Notes: generated from the letters alone by a model not told the origin. A stretch of 17,498 nt of DNA from DAOTKC01 sp035449045 (GCA_035449045.1 DAOTKC010000033.1:1-17498), one strand, 5' to 3'. Numbered from the stretch's first letter, positions 1 to 10,357 are shown. Made by a program: numbers and translations.

Positions 1-532
<532 letters not shown>

Positions 533-564
533 TGAAAGCTTCTCCCGACTTATATTTATACATC

Positions 565-592
565 ATTATAGCGCGTTTTTTTATAAATGCAA
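565..592 (-). promoter_or_regulatory. Sigma-A-type promoter of argG
   Basis: On the minus strand a perfect -10 TATAAT (565-570) is preceded, after 16 bp, by TTGCAT (587-592), a weak -35. The predicted start is near 558, about 25 nt before the argG ATG, which leaves room for the GGGAG site. Inferred by pattern only. Confidence 0.6.
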
Positions 593-610
593 CTAAATTT
601 AAGCTTATTT

Positions 611-644
611 TGAATAATATTTAATTTTTCTGAATAAATTTTTT
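611..644. promoter_or_regulatory. Two ARG-box-like sites upstream of argG
   Basis: TGAATAATATTTAA (611-624) and TGAATAAATTTTTT (631-644) match the ArgR/AhrC half-palindrome pattern TGAATWWWWATTCA at about 12 and 11 of 14 positions. They start exactly 20 bp apart, close to two helical turns, as paired ARG boxes usually are. They lie about 53-86 bp upstream of the predicted argG start point. The region is AT-rich, so chance matches are possible. If real, arginine-bound ArgR would control argG from here. Confidence 0.4.
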
Positions 645-680
645 GCGAATACCGCGTTTACGGTCGCCATATGCTTTATT

Positions 681-1646
681 ATGAACAGATTTCAAAGGTT
701 GGCACTGATTGCGGCGTGCTCCGCCGTCATGCTGGCGCTTGTGATATTTCCCGAGAGGTTTTTGGCGTCGGTGTCAAGCGGGCTTAAGATTTTTGCCGTC
801 GCCGTGCTGCCGGCTCTCTTTCCGTTTTTCTTTTTTTCCAAGCTTTTGACCGGCCTCGGCGCCGCCGACGGACTGTCCCGCGCCTTCCAAAAGCCGATGT
901 CGCGGCTCTTCAGGGCGCCGCCCGAGACGGCGTATATATTTTTCATGAGCCTGCTTTCGGGCTATCCCGTGGGCGCAAAGCTTATCTCCGATTTTTATTC
1001 GGCGGGCGTGTTTTCGGAAGGAGACGCCAAGCGGGCGGCGCCCTTGTCGTCAACTTCGGGGCCGCTCTTTATCGTGGGCGCCGTCGGCGCCTCCATGCTT
1101 GTTTCTGAGGCGGCGGGCTACGTCATGCTTGCCGCGCACTATTTGGGCGCGCTTATAAACGCGCTTTTCTATCGCGGCAAAAAGGTAAAAAGCCGCGAGC
1201 AGCGGGTGATTTTCGCGCCGCTGATTGACGGCGACAGGCTTCTTTCCGACAGCATAAACGGCGCCGTGCTTTCGGTCGCCGCCGTCGGCGGATTTATCGC
1301 GGTGTTTTCGGTAGTGGTGGATTTATTTTCTTTAATCGGCGTCTTTTCGGCGGTGGAGCGGATTTTTGACGCGCCCGCGGCATCATTTGTTTCAGCGGTT
1401 TTGGTTTCTCTGATTGAGATGACGCGGGGCTGTGTTGCGGCGGCGGGGTTGAATGCGTCCATGGCTTTTAAAGCTGCGGTGGCCGCCTTTGCCGCCGCTT
1501 TCGGCGGGCTTTCGGTGCTCTTTCAATCGCACATGTTTCTTTCCAAATGCAAAATAAAATTCGGCTATCTCGCGCTTTTCAAAATTACTCAGGCGGCCGT
1601 CACCGCGCTTTTGACGCTGGGGCTTTGCCTTCTTTTCAAAATATAG
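681..1646 (+). CDS. ylbJ: YlbJ-like sporulation integral membrane protein (nucleoside-recognition/Gate domain)
   Basis: Polytopic membrane protein of 321 residues with about eight hydrophobic segments. Landmarks of the YlbJ family are LFPFFFFSKLL (about residues 46-56), SGYPVGAK (about 93-100) and SSTSGPLFIVGAVG (about 122-135), followed by AHYLGAL. In Bacillus subtilis YlbJ is needed for spore formation; its substrate is unknown. B. subtilis YlbJ is about 400 residues, so this copy is somewhat short, as many clostridial versions are. The ATG at 681 has no clear ribosome binding site, so the start is uncertain, but the hydrophobic N-terminus argues against a much later one. The gene stands alone, divergent from argG, and no terminator with a T-run follows it. 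The presence of ylbJ suggests a spore-forming lineage. Confidence 0.8.
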   Translation: MNRFQRLALIAACSAVMLALVIFPERFLASVSSGLKIFAVAVLPALFPFFFFSKLLTGLGAADGLSRAFQKPMSRLFRAPPETAYIFFMSLLSGYPVGAKLISDFYSAGVFSEGDAKRAAPLSSTSGPLFIVGAVGASMLVSEAAGYVMLAAHYLGALINALFYRGKKVKSREQRVIFAPLIDGDRLLSDSINGAVLSVAAVGGFIAVFSVVVDLFSLIGVFSAVERIFDAPAASFVSAVLVSLIEMTRGCVAAAGLNASMAFKAAVAAFAAAFGGLSVLFQSHMFLSKCKIKFGYLALFKITQAAVTALLTLGLCLLFKI

Positions 1647-1710
1647 CGTAAATTTAAGTGAATTACATAATTCAATTATCAAAAAATCAAGACAAAATCG
1701 CTTAACTGTT

Positions 1711-1738
1711 TTGAGTTTGCTCTGCTTTATGCTATAAT
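1711..1738 (+). promoter_or_regulatory. Promoter of the EamA permease gene
   Basis: TTGAGT (1711-1716), a 16-bp spacer and TATAAT (1733-1738). The -10 carries an extended TGC just upstream, giving TGCTATAAT. It lies 24 bp before the start codon, and a GAGG site at 1751-1754 falls within the resulting short leader. Confidence 0.7.
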
Positions 1739-1761
1739 CTGGGAAAATTCGAGGTTCTTTT

Positions 1762-2850
1762 ATGTGGTTTCTCTTCGCCATGGTCACCGCGCTCGCCTGG
1801 GGCGGCGCCGATTTATTTTATAAGCGCGGCTCGCGCCCCGACGACCGTTTCAGCCATTTGAAAATCGCCGTCGCCGTCGGCGTCGTCATGGGAATTCACG
1901 CCATAATTTATCTTTTTGCAAATAAAGTTGATTTCCGATTCTTCGACATGGTGCGATATCTGCCGGTGTCGGCCCTCTATATCCTGTCGATGGTAGTCGG
2001 CTACATCGGGCTGAGGTATCTTCTGCTTTCGGTGTCCTCGCCCGTTCAAAACGCTTCGGGCGCCCTCGTCACCGTCTTCATTTTGATTTCTTCCTACGTT
2101 TTCAAATTCTTTCCGCCATACGAACTCGGCGCGCTTGAGATTGCGGGGATATGCGTCATTACGGCGGGCGTCGTAGGCATTGCCGTCTTTGAAAAAAGCA
2201 GGGCGGAGCTTAAACTCGGCGAAAACAAAAAATACTCCTTGAGCTTTTTTGCCATCCTATTCCCCATTCTTTACTGCGTTTTGGACGCGCTCGGCACCTT
2301 CGCCGACGCCATCTATTTGGACGAGCTCGAGCTCATAAGCGAGGACGCCGCGCTCATCGCCTACGAGTTCACCTTCCTTTTAGTCGCCGTCGTCTGCGGC
2401 ATCGTGCTCGCGGTGAAGAAGGCGCCCTTTAAAATCAAAAAGGACGGCAACGTCTGGATTGCCGCCGTTTTGGAGACGGCGGGGCAGTTTTTCTACGTCT
2501 TCGCCATGGCCGACAAAGCCATCATCACCGCGCCCTTGGTCGCTACATACAGCGTGTTTTCGGTCATATTCTCAAGCATCTTTTTAAAGGAAAAGCTCAA
2601 AATCGCGCAGTATGCCGCCGTCGCCGTCGCTTTGGTCGGTATTTCGCTTCTTGGCATATCGGAAGGCGAGTTCACGGCGTTTCACATCGGCTACTTCTCC
2701 GTGCTATTCGTGCTGTTTGCCCTCTCATGTGCGCTCGGCATAGTCAGAAGCAAACGCGCGGCGCGGCTTGCGCCGGCTCCCGAGGCGGACATTTCCCAAG
2801 CTCCCGAAGTCTTGCCCGAGGAAAACTCGGATTCCGACGAAGCCGAGTAG
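1762..2850 (+). CDS. EamA/DMT-superfamily permease
   Basis: Membrane transporter of 362 residues with about ten hydrophobic helices in two halves (about residues 1-145 and 155-300), the internal duplication typical of EamA proteins. The first half opens with FAMVTALAWGGADLFYKRGS, in which the W-G-x-x-x-x-F pattern is a hallmark of helix 1. The first half ends in a GICVITAGVVGIAVF helix and the second in AVAVALVGISLLGI, the usual closing helices of each half. An extra hydrophobic segment and a polar, acidic tail (about 325-362) follow, so the protein is longer than the common 290-310. The substrate cannot be read from the sequence; relatives export amino acids, sugars or metabolites. GAGG lies 7 nt before the ATG. 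The gene has its own promoter and terminator, so it is a single-gene unit. Confidence 0.85.
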   Translation: MWFLFAMVTALAWGGADLFYKRGSRPDDRFSHLKIAVAVGVVMGIHAIIYLFANKVDFRFFDMVRYLPVSALYILSMVVGYIGLRYLLLSVSSPVQNASGALVTVFILISSYVFKFFPPYELGALEIAGICVITAGVVGIAVFEKSRAELKLGENKKYSLSFFAILFPILYCVLDALGTFADAIYLDELELISEDAALIAYEFTFLLVAVVCGIVLAVKKAPFKIKKDGNVWIAAVLETAGQFFYVFAMADKAIITAPLVATYSVFSVIFSSIFLKEKLKIAQYAAVAVALVGISLLGISEGEFTAFHIGYFSVLFVLFALSCALGIVRSKRAARLAPAPEADISQAPEVLPEENSDSDEAE

Positions 2851-2881
2851 CTTTTTTGCCGCAAAATAAGGTTTATTAAGC

Positions 2882-2909
2882 CAAAACGCCACTTTTAAGT
2901 GGCGTTTTG
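2882..2909. terminator. Intrinsic terminator, probably bidirectional
   Basis: Perfect 13-bp arms CAAAACGCCACTT and AAGTGGCGTTTTG around a 2-nt loop. The A-run on one arm and T-run on the other let it work on both strands. It lies between the convergent EamA gene (ends 2850) and the iron-sulfur protein gene (ends 3009). Confidence 0.85.
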
Positions 2910-3008
2910 TGAATTATCATTAGTGTTTGCTTTTTATTTTTTCGTAAAATCAAGTAACTATCTATTCGCGTCTTTTCTTTGATTGGTGTAAATACTTAAT
3001 TTTTAAAC

Positions 3009-3800
3009 CTAATCCTCCAAAATGCGTCCGTCGGTGGAGATAGTGACTACCTGCCAAGGAATCATTTTGCCGCTTGCTTTGAGCGCGGCGATTGCGGCGC
3101 TCGCTATGCCGCCGCAGCAGGGAACTTCCATTCTGACGACTTTAAGCGACTTGATGTCGTTGGTTTTCAAAATTTCGGTCAGCTTTTCGGCGTAGTCGCC
3201 GGCGTCGAGCTTGGGGCAGCCAATCAGCGTGATGTGGTTTTTAATGAAATCGCGGTGGAAACGCGCGTAGGCGTAGGCGGTGCAGTCGGCGGCAATAAGG
3301 AGCCTGGCGCCCTGAAGGTAGGATGCATGCGGGTTGACGAGCTTGATTTGAACGGGCCACTGCCGAAGCTCGCTTTCGCCCGCATCGAAATCCCGAGACT
3401 TTTCGGCGCTTGGACAGGCCGCGGCTTCACGGTTAATCGCCCTTGCCGCAGTGCCCGGGCAGCCGCAGGCTAAATTTTTGACGGCGGCCATATTTTCTTC
3501 CCGCATTTTTTCGGGCGTCAACCCTTCCGCATGCGGCTTGACTTGCGCGGCCTCGGTCTTTTTCAATTCCATGTTTTTCTTGACCTCCTCCTCGTTGTAT
3601 TCGGCGGCCTCCCTCTGCTCGAAAGAGATGGCGCCTGTCGGGCAGGCGGGCAGGCAGTTGCCCAGCCCGTCGCAATAGTCGTCGCGGAGAAGCTTGGCTT
3701 TGCCGTCGACAAGCCCTATCGCGCCCTCGTGGCAGGCCGTCACGCACAGCCCGCATCCCGTGCAGAGGTCCTCATTGATTTTGATTATTTGTCTTAGCAT
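3009..3800 (-). CDS. 4Fe-4S ferredoxin-like protein with a conserved C-terminal Cys-rich domain
   Basis: Cytoplasmic iron-sulfur protein of 263 residues with no signal peptide. The N-terminus has a full 4Fe-4S motif, CTGCGLCVTAC (C13, C16, C19, C23), then CDGLGNCLPACP (C43, C49, C53), the spaced second-cluster motif of this ferredoxin-like family. After a charged linker (about 60-100) comes a C-terminal domain with more conserved cysteines: AADCTAYAYA, IGCPKLD and EVPCCGG. Proteins of this design are common in strict anaerobes and often sit beside Crp/Fnr regulators or hybrid-cluster protein genes; the biochemical role is not established. A GGGAGGG ribosome binding site precedes the ATG at 3800. 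The gene is divergent from a Crp/Fnr regulator, which likely controls it. A role in electron transfer or in sensing redox or nitrosative stress is inference. Confidence 0.85.
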   Translation of the reverse strand: MLRQIIKINEDLCTGCGLCVTACHEGAIGLVDGKAKLLRDDYCDGLGNCLPACPTGAISFEQREAAEYNEEEVKKNMELKKTEAAQVKPHAEGLTPEKMREENMAAVKNLACGCPGTAARAINREAAACPSAEKSRDFDAGESELRQWPVQIKLVNPHASYLQGARLLIAADCTAYAYARFHRDFIKNHITLIGCPKLDAGDYAEKLTEILKTNDIKSLKVVRMEVPCCGGIASAAIAALKASGKMIPWQVVTISTDGRILED

Positions 3801-3846
3801 TGCCTTGCCCTCCCGAATTATATATTTAATATAGTAAGCTTCTTTA

Positions 3847-3866
3847 AATAAATTACCTAATTTATT
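3847..3866. promoter_or_regulatory. AT-rich palindrome, candidate operator in the divergent spacer
   Basis: Perfect 9-bp arms AATAAATTA and TAATTTATT around CC. Its core can be read as AAATT-N4-AATTT, the two-fold layout used by Crp/Fnr dimers. It lies 46 bp upstream of the iron-sulfur gene. A possible -10 for that gene (TATATT on minus, 3828-3833) would put the palindrome near -35 to -40, a position compatible with class II activation or with repression. The factor is unknown; the divergent Crp/Fnr protein is the obvious candidate. Confidence 0.45.
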
Positions 3867-3939
3867 ATGCGCTTAAACCTTGTATTTGCGGTTTTGGCTT
3901 TCTGCCGATTCCTTTTAAAGATAAACTGCCTCTAATAAC

Positions 3940-3975
3940 AAAGTTCTGGACTTTTCAACGGTATTGTATTATACT
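3940..3975 (+). promoter_or_regulatory. Likely promoter of the Crp/Fnr gene with a small inverted repeat
   Basis: Overlapping -10 candidates TATTAT (3967-3972) and TATACT (3970-3975) lie about 45 bp before the start codon. No good -35 is seen. Instead, an inverted repeat AAAGT-N5-ACTTT (3940-3954) covers the -35 zone, which suits a promoter that needs or is blocked by a bound regulator. The arms are short, so chance is possible. Confidence 0.4.
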
Positions 3976-4017
3976 GAGGCCGTAAAGGCCATTGTAAAAA
4001 CAACGAAATGAGGTTAT

Positions 4018-4695
4018 ATGAAAAGTTTTTTGGCAGTGCTTGAAAAGGTAGGCATAATGCGGGGGCTATCGGGCGAGGAGATTTTGAAGCTTCTCTCCTG
4101 CATGTCGGCCGAAAAAAAGATTTTTGAGAAAAATACGCTGATTTTGTCGGAGGGAAGCCCGATAACCAAGCTTGGCATAGTTTTGGACGGCGAACTGCAC
4201 CTTTCCATCACCGACTATTTCGGGCGCGAAAACATCATCGCAAAACTTACAGAGGGCGATTTGTTCGGCGAGTCGGCGGCGTATTCCGAGGAAGGGCGGG
4301 CGCCCTTCGACATAATAGCGGCGAAGGAAAGCAACGTCATAACGTTCGCCGCCAAAAAGCTCATTGCCCCCTGCGCCGAATGCTGCTCCTATCACAAGTC
4401 AATCATTAACAACCTTGTTACCGCGCTCGCCGAAAAGAATTTAAAACTCACCAAAAAGCTGGAGGTTTTGACCAAGCGGAGCACGCGGGAAAAGCTTTTG
4501 AGCTACCTCGAGCAGGAGTCCAAACGCGCCGGTGCAATGGAATTTTCCATTCCCTACAACCGCGAGCAGCTTGCCGCATATCTTTCGGTCGACAGAAGCG
4601 CGATGAGCAGCGAGCTCGGCCGCCTCAAAGCCGAGGGAATTTTAGATTTTAAAAAAAACCACTTTCTATTAAAAATTCCCTCGTCCAAAGAATAG
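4018..4695 (+). CDS. Crp/Fnr-family transcriptional regulator
   Basis: DNA-binding regulator of 225 residues. Residues about 20-115 form a cyclic-nucleotide-binding-type beta-roll, including LILSEGSPITKLGIVLDGEL and a GDLFGESAAYS turn. A dimerisation helix follows (about 125-152). A C-terminal winged helix (about 155-218) contains YNREQLAAYLSVDRSAMSSE, the recognition helix-turn-helix. The N-terminal four-cysteine cluster of classical FNR is missing; cysteines occur at 28 and as a group at 119, 122 and 123, so a different redox or haem-type sensing mode is possible. The ATG at 4018 follows GAGG by 4 nt. It is divergent from a ferredoxin-like gene, the arrangement reported for HcpR-type nitrosative-stress regulators and their targets. 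Assignment to HcpR is inference. Confidence 0.9.
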   Translation: MKSFLAVLEKVGIMRGLSGEEILKLLSCMSAEKKIFEKNTLILSEGSPITKLGIVLDGELHLSITDYFGRENIIAKLTEGDLFGESAAYSEEGRAPFDIIAAKESNVITFAAKKLIAPCAECCSYHKSIINNLVTALAEKNLKLTKKLEVLTKRSTREKLLSYLEQESKRAGAMEFSIPYNREQLAAYLSVDRSAMSSELGRLKAEGILDFKKNHFLLKIPSSKE

Positions 4696-4698
4696 AAA

Positions 4699-4722
4699 AA
4701 GCGCTCGGTTTTCCGAGCGCTT
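4699..4722. terminator. Intrinsic terminator after the Crp/Fnr gene
   Basis: Arms AAGCGCTCGG and CCGAGCGCTT around a TTTT loop, starting 4 bp after the stop codon. The downstream T-tract is interrupted (TTATTAATTTT). It may also serve the convergent copA gene. Confidence 0.8.
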
Positions 4723-4860
4723 ATTAATTTTAGTTTTCTAACGGGCTATTTCGTTGTGTTTTACCTTTCTTTTTTTAACCTTGTTATTGTTTTAAAATTA
4801 GTCAAAGGTTACTAAATCTAATTTTGAATTTGAATTAGCTTGCAGAGCGGGCGCAGTGTT

Positions 4861-7314
<2,454 letters not shown>

Positions 7315-7405
7315 ATATTCCTTTTCCGGCGTCCCCGCTTTTATTATCCTTAAATGAAAGGAAATAATTTGTAAAAGCCGCTTATAAGCTTTTTTGTTTA
7401 AACTC

Positions 7406-7411
7406 ATTATA
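7406..7411 (-). promoter_or_regulatory. Likely -10 element of copA
   Basis: Perfect TATAAT on the minus strand, about 92 bp before the chosen copA start. The matching -35 position (about 7429-7434, TCGTTT) is poor, which fits an activator-dependent or spacer-remodelled promoter of the kind MerR-type copper regulators use. No CopY (TACA-N2-TGTA) site was found. Confidence 0.45.
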
Positions 7412-7513
7412 TACTAAAATTTCCTTAAAAACGAGAGCGCGGGTGATTTTGTCACAAATTTTTTTAATAGGAATTTTAGGCTTCGCTCATAAGAAAAAAA
7501 TATTAATTTTCAC

Positions 7514-7560
7514 TTGACTTTACCCACGGAAATACATATAATGATTGCGCAACCGTTCAA
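7514..7560 (+). promoter_or_regulatory. arsR promoter with overlapping operator-like site
   Basis: TTGACT (7514-7519), exactly 17 bp, then TATAAT (7537-7542): a near-consensus sigma-A promoter. Right behind the -10, over the expected start point, is TTGC-N8-TCAA (7545-7560). It contains CAACCGTTCAA (7550-7560), which is repeated exactly at 7989-7999 ahead of the second ATPase gene. A repressor bound here would block polymerase, as SmtB/CadC proteins do. Confidence 0.7.
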
Positions 7561-7576
7561 CTGTTTGGAGGGAAAA

Positions 7577-7936
7577 ATGATTAAAGATAATGAGGATAGA
7601 TGCGACTGCACCGTAATTCACAAGGAAGTGGTGGCGGCGGTAAAAAAGCAGATGCCCGCCGAGGAAAAACTGCTCGACCTCGCCGACCTTTTCAAGATGC
7701 TGGGCGACTCGACGAGAATAAAGATTATCTGCGCCCTTTTGAAGTCGGAGATGTGCGTCTGCGACATAGCCGCGCTTTTGAAAATGACTAAGTCCGCCAT
7801 CTCTCATCAGCTCCGCGCGCTGCGCCAAACTAAGCTGGTGAAGTATCGCAAAGAGGGCAAGGTCGTTTACTATTCGCTCGACGACGGCCACGTGGGCACA
7901 ATTTTCACGCAGGGCTTACTTCACATTACGGAATAA
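7577..7936 (+). CDS. ArsR/SmtB-family metal-sensing repressor (CadC/CzrA-like)
   Basis: Winged-helix repressor of 119 residues that releases DNA when it binds metal. It carries both classic metal-site types of the family. One is an N-terminal C9-x-C11 plus C60-V-C62 in the SEMCVCDIA helix (the alpha3N site of CadC). The other is D103-x-H105 with H116-x2-E119 near the C-terminus, an exact D-x-H-x10-H-x2-E match to the alpha5 zinc site of SmtB/CzrA. The recognition helix is KSAISHQLRALR and the wing KEGKVVYYSL. I place the start at 7577 because GGAGGG lies 4 nt before it; the longer in-frame ORF from 7514 starts inside the -35 box. It is followed by a terminator and then the Zn/Cd-type ATPase gene. 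Cd(II), Pb(II) or Zn(II) are the likely inducers. Confidence 0.93.
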   Translation: MIKDNEDRCDCTVIHKEVVAAVKKQMPAEEKLLDLADLFKMLGDSTRIKIICALLKSEMCVCDIAALLKMTKSAISHQLRALRQTKLVKYRKEGKVVYYSLDDGHVGTIFTQGLLHITE

Positions 7937-7938
7937 TG

Positions 7939-7964
7939 AAAAAAAGCGTTGTAACGCTTTTTTT
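7939..7964 (+). terminator. Intrinsic terminator between arsR and the ATPase gene
   Basis: Stem AAAGCGTT/AACGCTTT around GT, then a T-run to 7964, starting 2 bp after the arsR stop. It implies the downstream ATPase is mostly transcribed from its own promoter. Confidence 0.85.
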
Positions 7965-7971
7965 AGCGGGC

Positions 7972-7999
7972 ACGGTTGAACAAATTATCAACCGTTCAA
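7972..7999 (+). promoter_or_regulatory. Operator-like palindrome upstream of the Zn/Cd ATPase
   Basis: Inverted repeat ACGGTTGA-N8-TCAACCGT (7972-7995). Its core TTGA-N8-TCAA resembles SmtB/ArsR boxes, and CAACCGTTCAA (7989-7999) repeats the sequence at the arsR start point. TTGAAC (7976-7981) with a TTTAAA about 18 bp downstream (8000-8005) may be the -35 and -10 of the ATPase promoter; if so the operator covers it. Confidence 0.6.
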
Positions 8000-8044
8000 T
8001 TTAAAGATATCTTCTGCAACATAGACTATTGAGGCGGCTGGATT

Positions 8045-10189
8045 ATGGAAAACTTGAACAAAGAATTGACTAACAACGATACAATCAAAAAGGAATTCGC
8101 CTTAGGCGGGCTGGACTGCGCCGTCTGCGCCGAAAAGATTGCGGCGGCCGTCCGCGAGACGGATGGCGTGGCGCGCGCCGAGGTCGATTTTGCCGCCCAA
8201 AAACTCTATGCCGAGGTTTACGGGTCGGCGGGGGTGTCGGAGCGCATAATAAAAGCCGTCAAAAAAACGGAAAGCAAGGTTAAAGCCGTCGAGCTTCGAA
8301 ACGGAAAAAAAGTTGAAGGGGTTTTGGAAGACGCTCGGGAAAAAAGAATTAACGTCTTTCGCTCGGTAGCCTTAATCATCGGCGCCGCACTCTTTTTCAT
8401 TGCGCTTGCGTTTAAACTGCCTAAAAAAGCCGAGCTCGCGCTCTATATTTCCAGCTACGTTTTAATTGGCGGCGAAGTCGTCTTTACCGCGCTCAAAAAC
8501 ATTTTAAAAGGCCGCGTCTTTGACGAGAACTTTTTAATGAGTTTGGCGACGGCGGGCGCTTTTGCCATTGCCGAATATCCCGAAGGGGTCGCCGTCATGC
8601 TGTTTTATCAAATCGGCGAGGCCTTCAGCCGTCTTGCCGTCCGCCGTTCCCGCCGCTCGATAGCCGAGCTTATGGACATTCGCCCCGACTACGCCAACTT
8701 AAGGACCGAAAGCGGAGTTGCGCGCGTCTCGCCCGAGGATGTCAAAATCGACGACCTCATCATAGTGAGGGCGGGCGAAAAGGTGCCTTTGGACGGCGTC
8801 GTCGAGGAGGGGCATGCGGCGATGGACCTCTCCGCGCTGACGGGCGAATCGCTGCCTAAGGACGTCGAGGCGGGCAACGCCGTCCTTTCGGGCTCTCTCA
8901 ATTTAAACGGCTTTCTTACCGTGCGCGTCAAGAAGCCTTTCGGCGAATCGACGGTCTCCAAAATTTTAGAGCTCGTCCAAAACGCCTCCTCCAAAAAATC
9001 GACGGTCGAAAGCTTTATTACTAAATTTGCCAAAATCTATACGCCGCTCGTCGTGCTGGCGGCGGCCGCGCTTGCCCTCATTCCGCCGCTTGCAACGGGC
9101 GCGGCGTTTTCGGAATGGATAAGGCGCGCGCTTGTGTTTTTGGTGGTATCCTGCCCCTGCGCCCTCGTCATATCGGTGCCGCTCGGCATATTCGGCGGCA
9201 TAGGCGGCGCCTCGCGGCTGGGCGTGCTGGTTAAAGGCGGAAACTTTCTGGAGGCTTTGAGCAATATCGGCGCCGTCGTCTTCGACAAGACGGGCACGCT
9301 GACGAAAGGCGTCTTTAAGGTCACCGAAATTAAAACCGAAAACGGCTTTTCAGAGTCCGACCTTCTATATCTAGCCGCCCACGCCGAATCGGGCTCAAAT
9401 CACCCGATAGCGGCCTCGGTAACAGCCGCATTCGGCGGCGAAATAAACGCGGGCGCGGTGTCCGACTATAAAGAAATCGCGGGCAAGGGAATCACGGCTA
9501 CCGTCGACGGCAGGAGAGTGGCGGCGGGCAACGCCGACCTTATGGCCGAACTCGGCATTGCTTTCGAGCTTCACTCGGACGCCGCGGCAACGATAATTTA
9601 CCTCGCCGTTGACGGCGCGCTCGCGGGAACTCTCGCCATATCCGACGAAATAAAGGACGACGCCTTAGCGGCGGTGGATGGGCTCAGGGCTTCGGGCGTC
9701 CAAAAAATCGTCATGCTGACGGGCGACGGCGAGGCGGCCGCAAACAAGGTTTCGCAGGCGCTTGCTTTGGACGGCGTCCATTTCGGGCTGCTCCCCCAAG
9801 AGAAGGTGGAAAAGCTGGAAGAAATCATGCGGGATAAAGGCCGCGGCAACGTGGCGTTCGTGGGCGACGGCATTAACGATGCAGCCGTGCTCGCCCGCGC
9901 CGATATCGGCGTGGCGATGGGCGCGATAGGCTCCGACGCCGCAATCGAGGCCGCCGACGTCGTCATAATGAGCGACGAGCCATCCAAACTGGTGGCGGCG
10001 GCGGCAACCGCCAAAAAGACGCGCCTCATAGTGGCCGAAAACATTGCCTTCGCGCTCGGCGTCAAGGCCGCCGTCCTAATTTTGGGCGCCTTGGGCTACG
10101 CCGCGATGTGGCATGCCGTGTTTGCCGACGTTGGAGTCACCCTCTTAGCAGTGTTAAATTCAATGCGTGCCATGCAGACTAAGCAATAA
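8045..10189 (+). CDS. Zn(II)/Cd(II)/Pb(II)-exporting P1B-ATPase (ZntA/CadA type)
   Basis: Membrane efflux pump of 714 residues. One N-terminal HMA domain carries GGLDCAVCAEKI (C25, C28). The ion site is SCPCALVISVPLGIFGG (C370-P-C372), the form of subgroup 1B-2 rather than the copper type. Catalytic motifs are LTGESLP (about 265), DKTGTLTKG (Asp 414), GSNHPIA (His 453) and GDGINDAAVLARADIGVAMG. The last helix has HAVFADVGVTLLAVLNSMRA with the conserved Asp (695) that ZntA uses for divalent ions. A GAGG lies about 10 nt before the ATG, a rather wide gap. It sits behind an ArsR-family sensor with a shared operator sequence, so metal-induced expression is likely. It ends in a terminator and is intact throughout. 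Confidence 0.95.
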   Translation: MENLNKELTNNDTIKKEFALGGLDCAVCAEKIAAAVRETDGVARAEVDFAAQKLYAEVYGSAGVSERIIKAVKKTESKVKAVELRNGKKVEGVLEDAREKRINVFRSVALIIGAALFFIALAFKLPKKAELALYISSYVLIGGEVVFTALKNILKGRVFDENFLMSLATAGAFAIAEYPEGVAVMLFYQIGEAFSRLAVRRSRRSIAELMDIRPDYANLRTESGVARVSPEDVKIDDLIIVRAGEKVPLDGVVEEGHAAMDLSALTGESLPKDVEAGNAVLSGSLNLNGFLTVRVKKPFGESTVSKILELVQNASSKKSTVESFITKFAKIYTPLVVLAAAALALIPPLATGAAFSEWIRRALVFLVVSCPCALVISVPLGIFGGIGGASRLGVLVKGGNFLEALSNIGAVVFDKTGTLTKGVFKVTEIKTENGFSESDLLYLAAHAESGSNHPIAASVTAAFGGEINAGAVSDYKEIAGKGITATVDGRRVAAGNADLMAELGIAFELHSDAAATIIYLAVDGALAGTLAISDEIKDDALAAVDGLRASGVQKIVMLTGDGEAAANKVSQALALDGVHFGLLPQEKVEKLEEIMRDKGRGNVAFVGDGINDAAVLARADIGVAMGAIGSDAAIEAADVVIMSDEPSKLVAAAATAKKTRLIVAENIAFALGVKAAVLILGALGYAAMWHAVFADVGVTLLAVLNSMRAMQTKQ

Positions 10190-10227
10190 TTTTATCTTAA
10201 GATTAAATTTAATAAATTTAATAAATG

Positions 10228-10255
10228 AAGCGAGTCGAAAAAACTCGCTTTTTTT
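10228..10255 (+). terminator. Intrinsic terminator after the Zn/Cd ATPase
   Basis: Stem AAGCGAGT/ACTCGCTT with a 7-nt loop followed by a run of seven T, 38 bp past the stop codon. Confidence 0.9.
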
Positions 10256-10357
10256 GTTTTTTGATATGCGGATAATTATACGTATATCCTTTTTTGTTAT
10301 ATTTGGAAGGCAATAAAAATATTTTTAACAAATCGGCAAGAAATGTAAAAAATGTTA

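Noticed and set aside
3234..3797. Plus-strand open frames opposite the iron-sulfur gene
   Set aside because: They are antisense shadows of a GC-rich gene, with no recognisable domains. The minus-strand frame has the cysteine motifs and the ribosome binding site.
7315..7407. 31-residue N-terminal extension of CopA
   Set aside because: The upstream ATG overlaps the probable -10 box, lacks a ribosome binding site, and the extension does not resemble an HMA domain. The ATG at 7314 has AGGA at good spacing.
7514..7576. 21-residue N-terminal extension of the ArsR protein
   Set aside because: It begins at a TTG inside the -35 box of the arsR promoter, upstream of the transcript start. The ATG at 7577 has a GGAGGG site.
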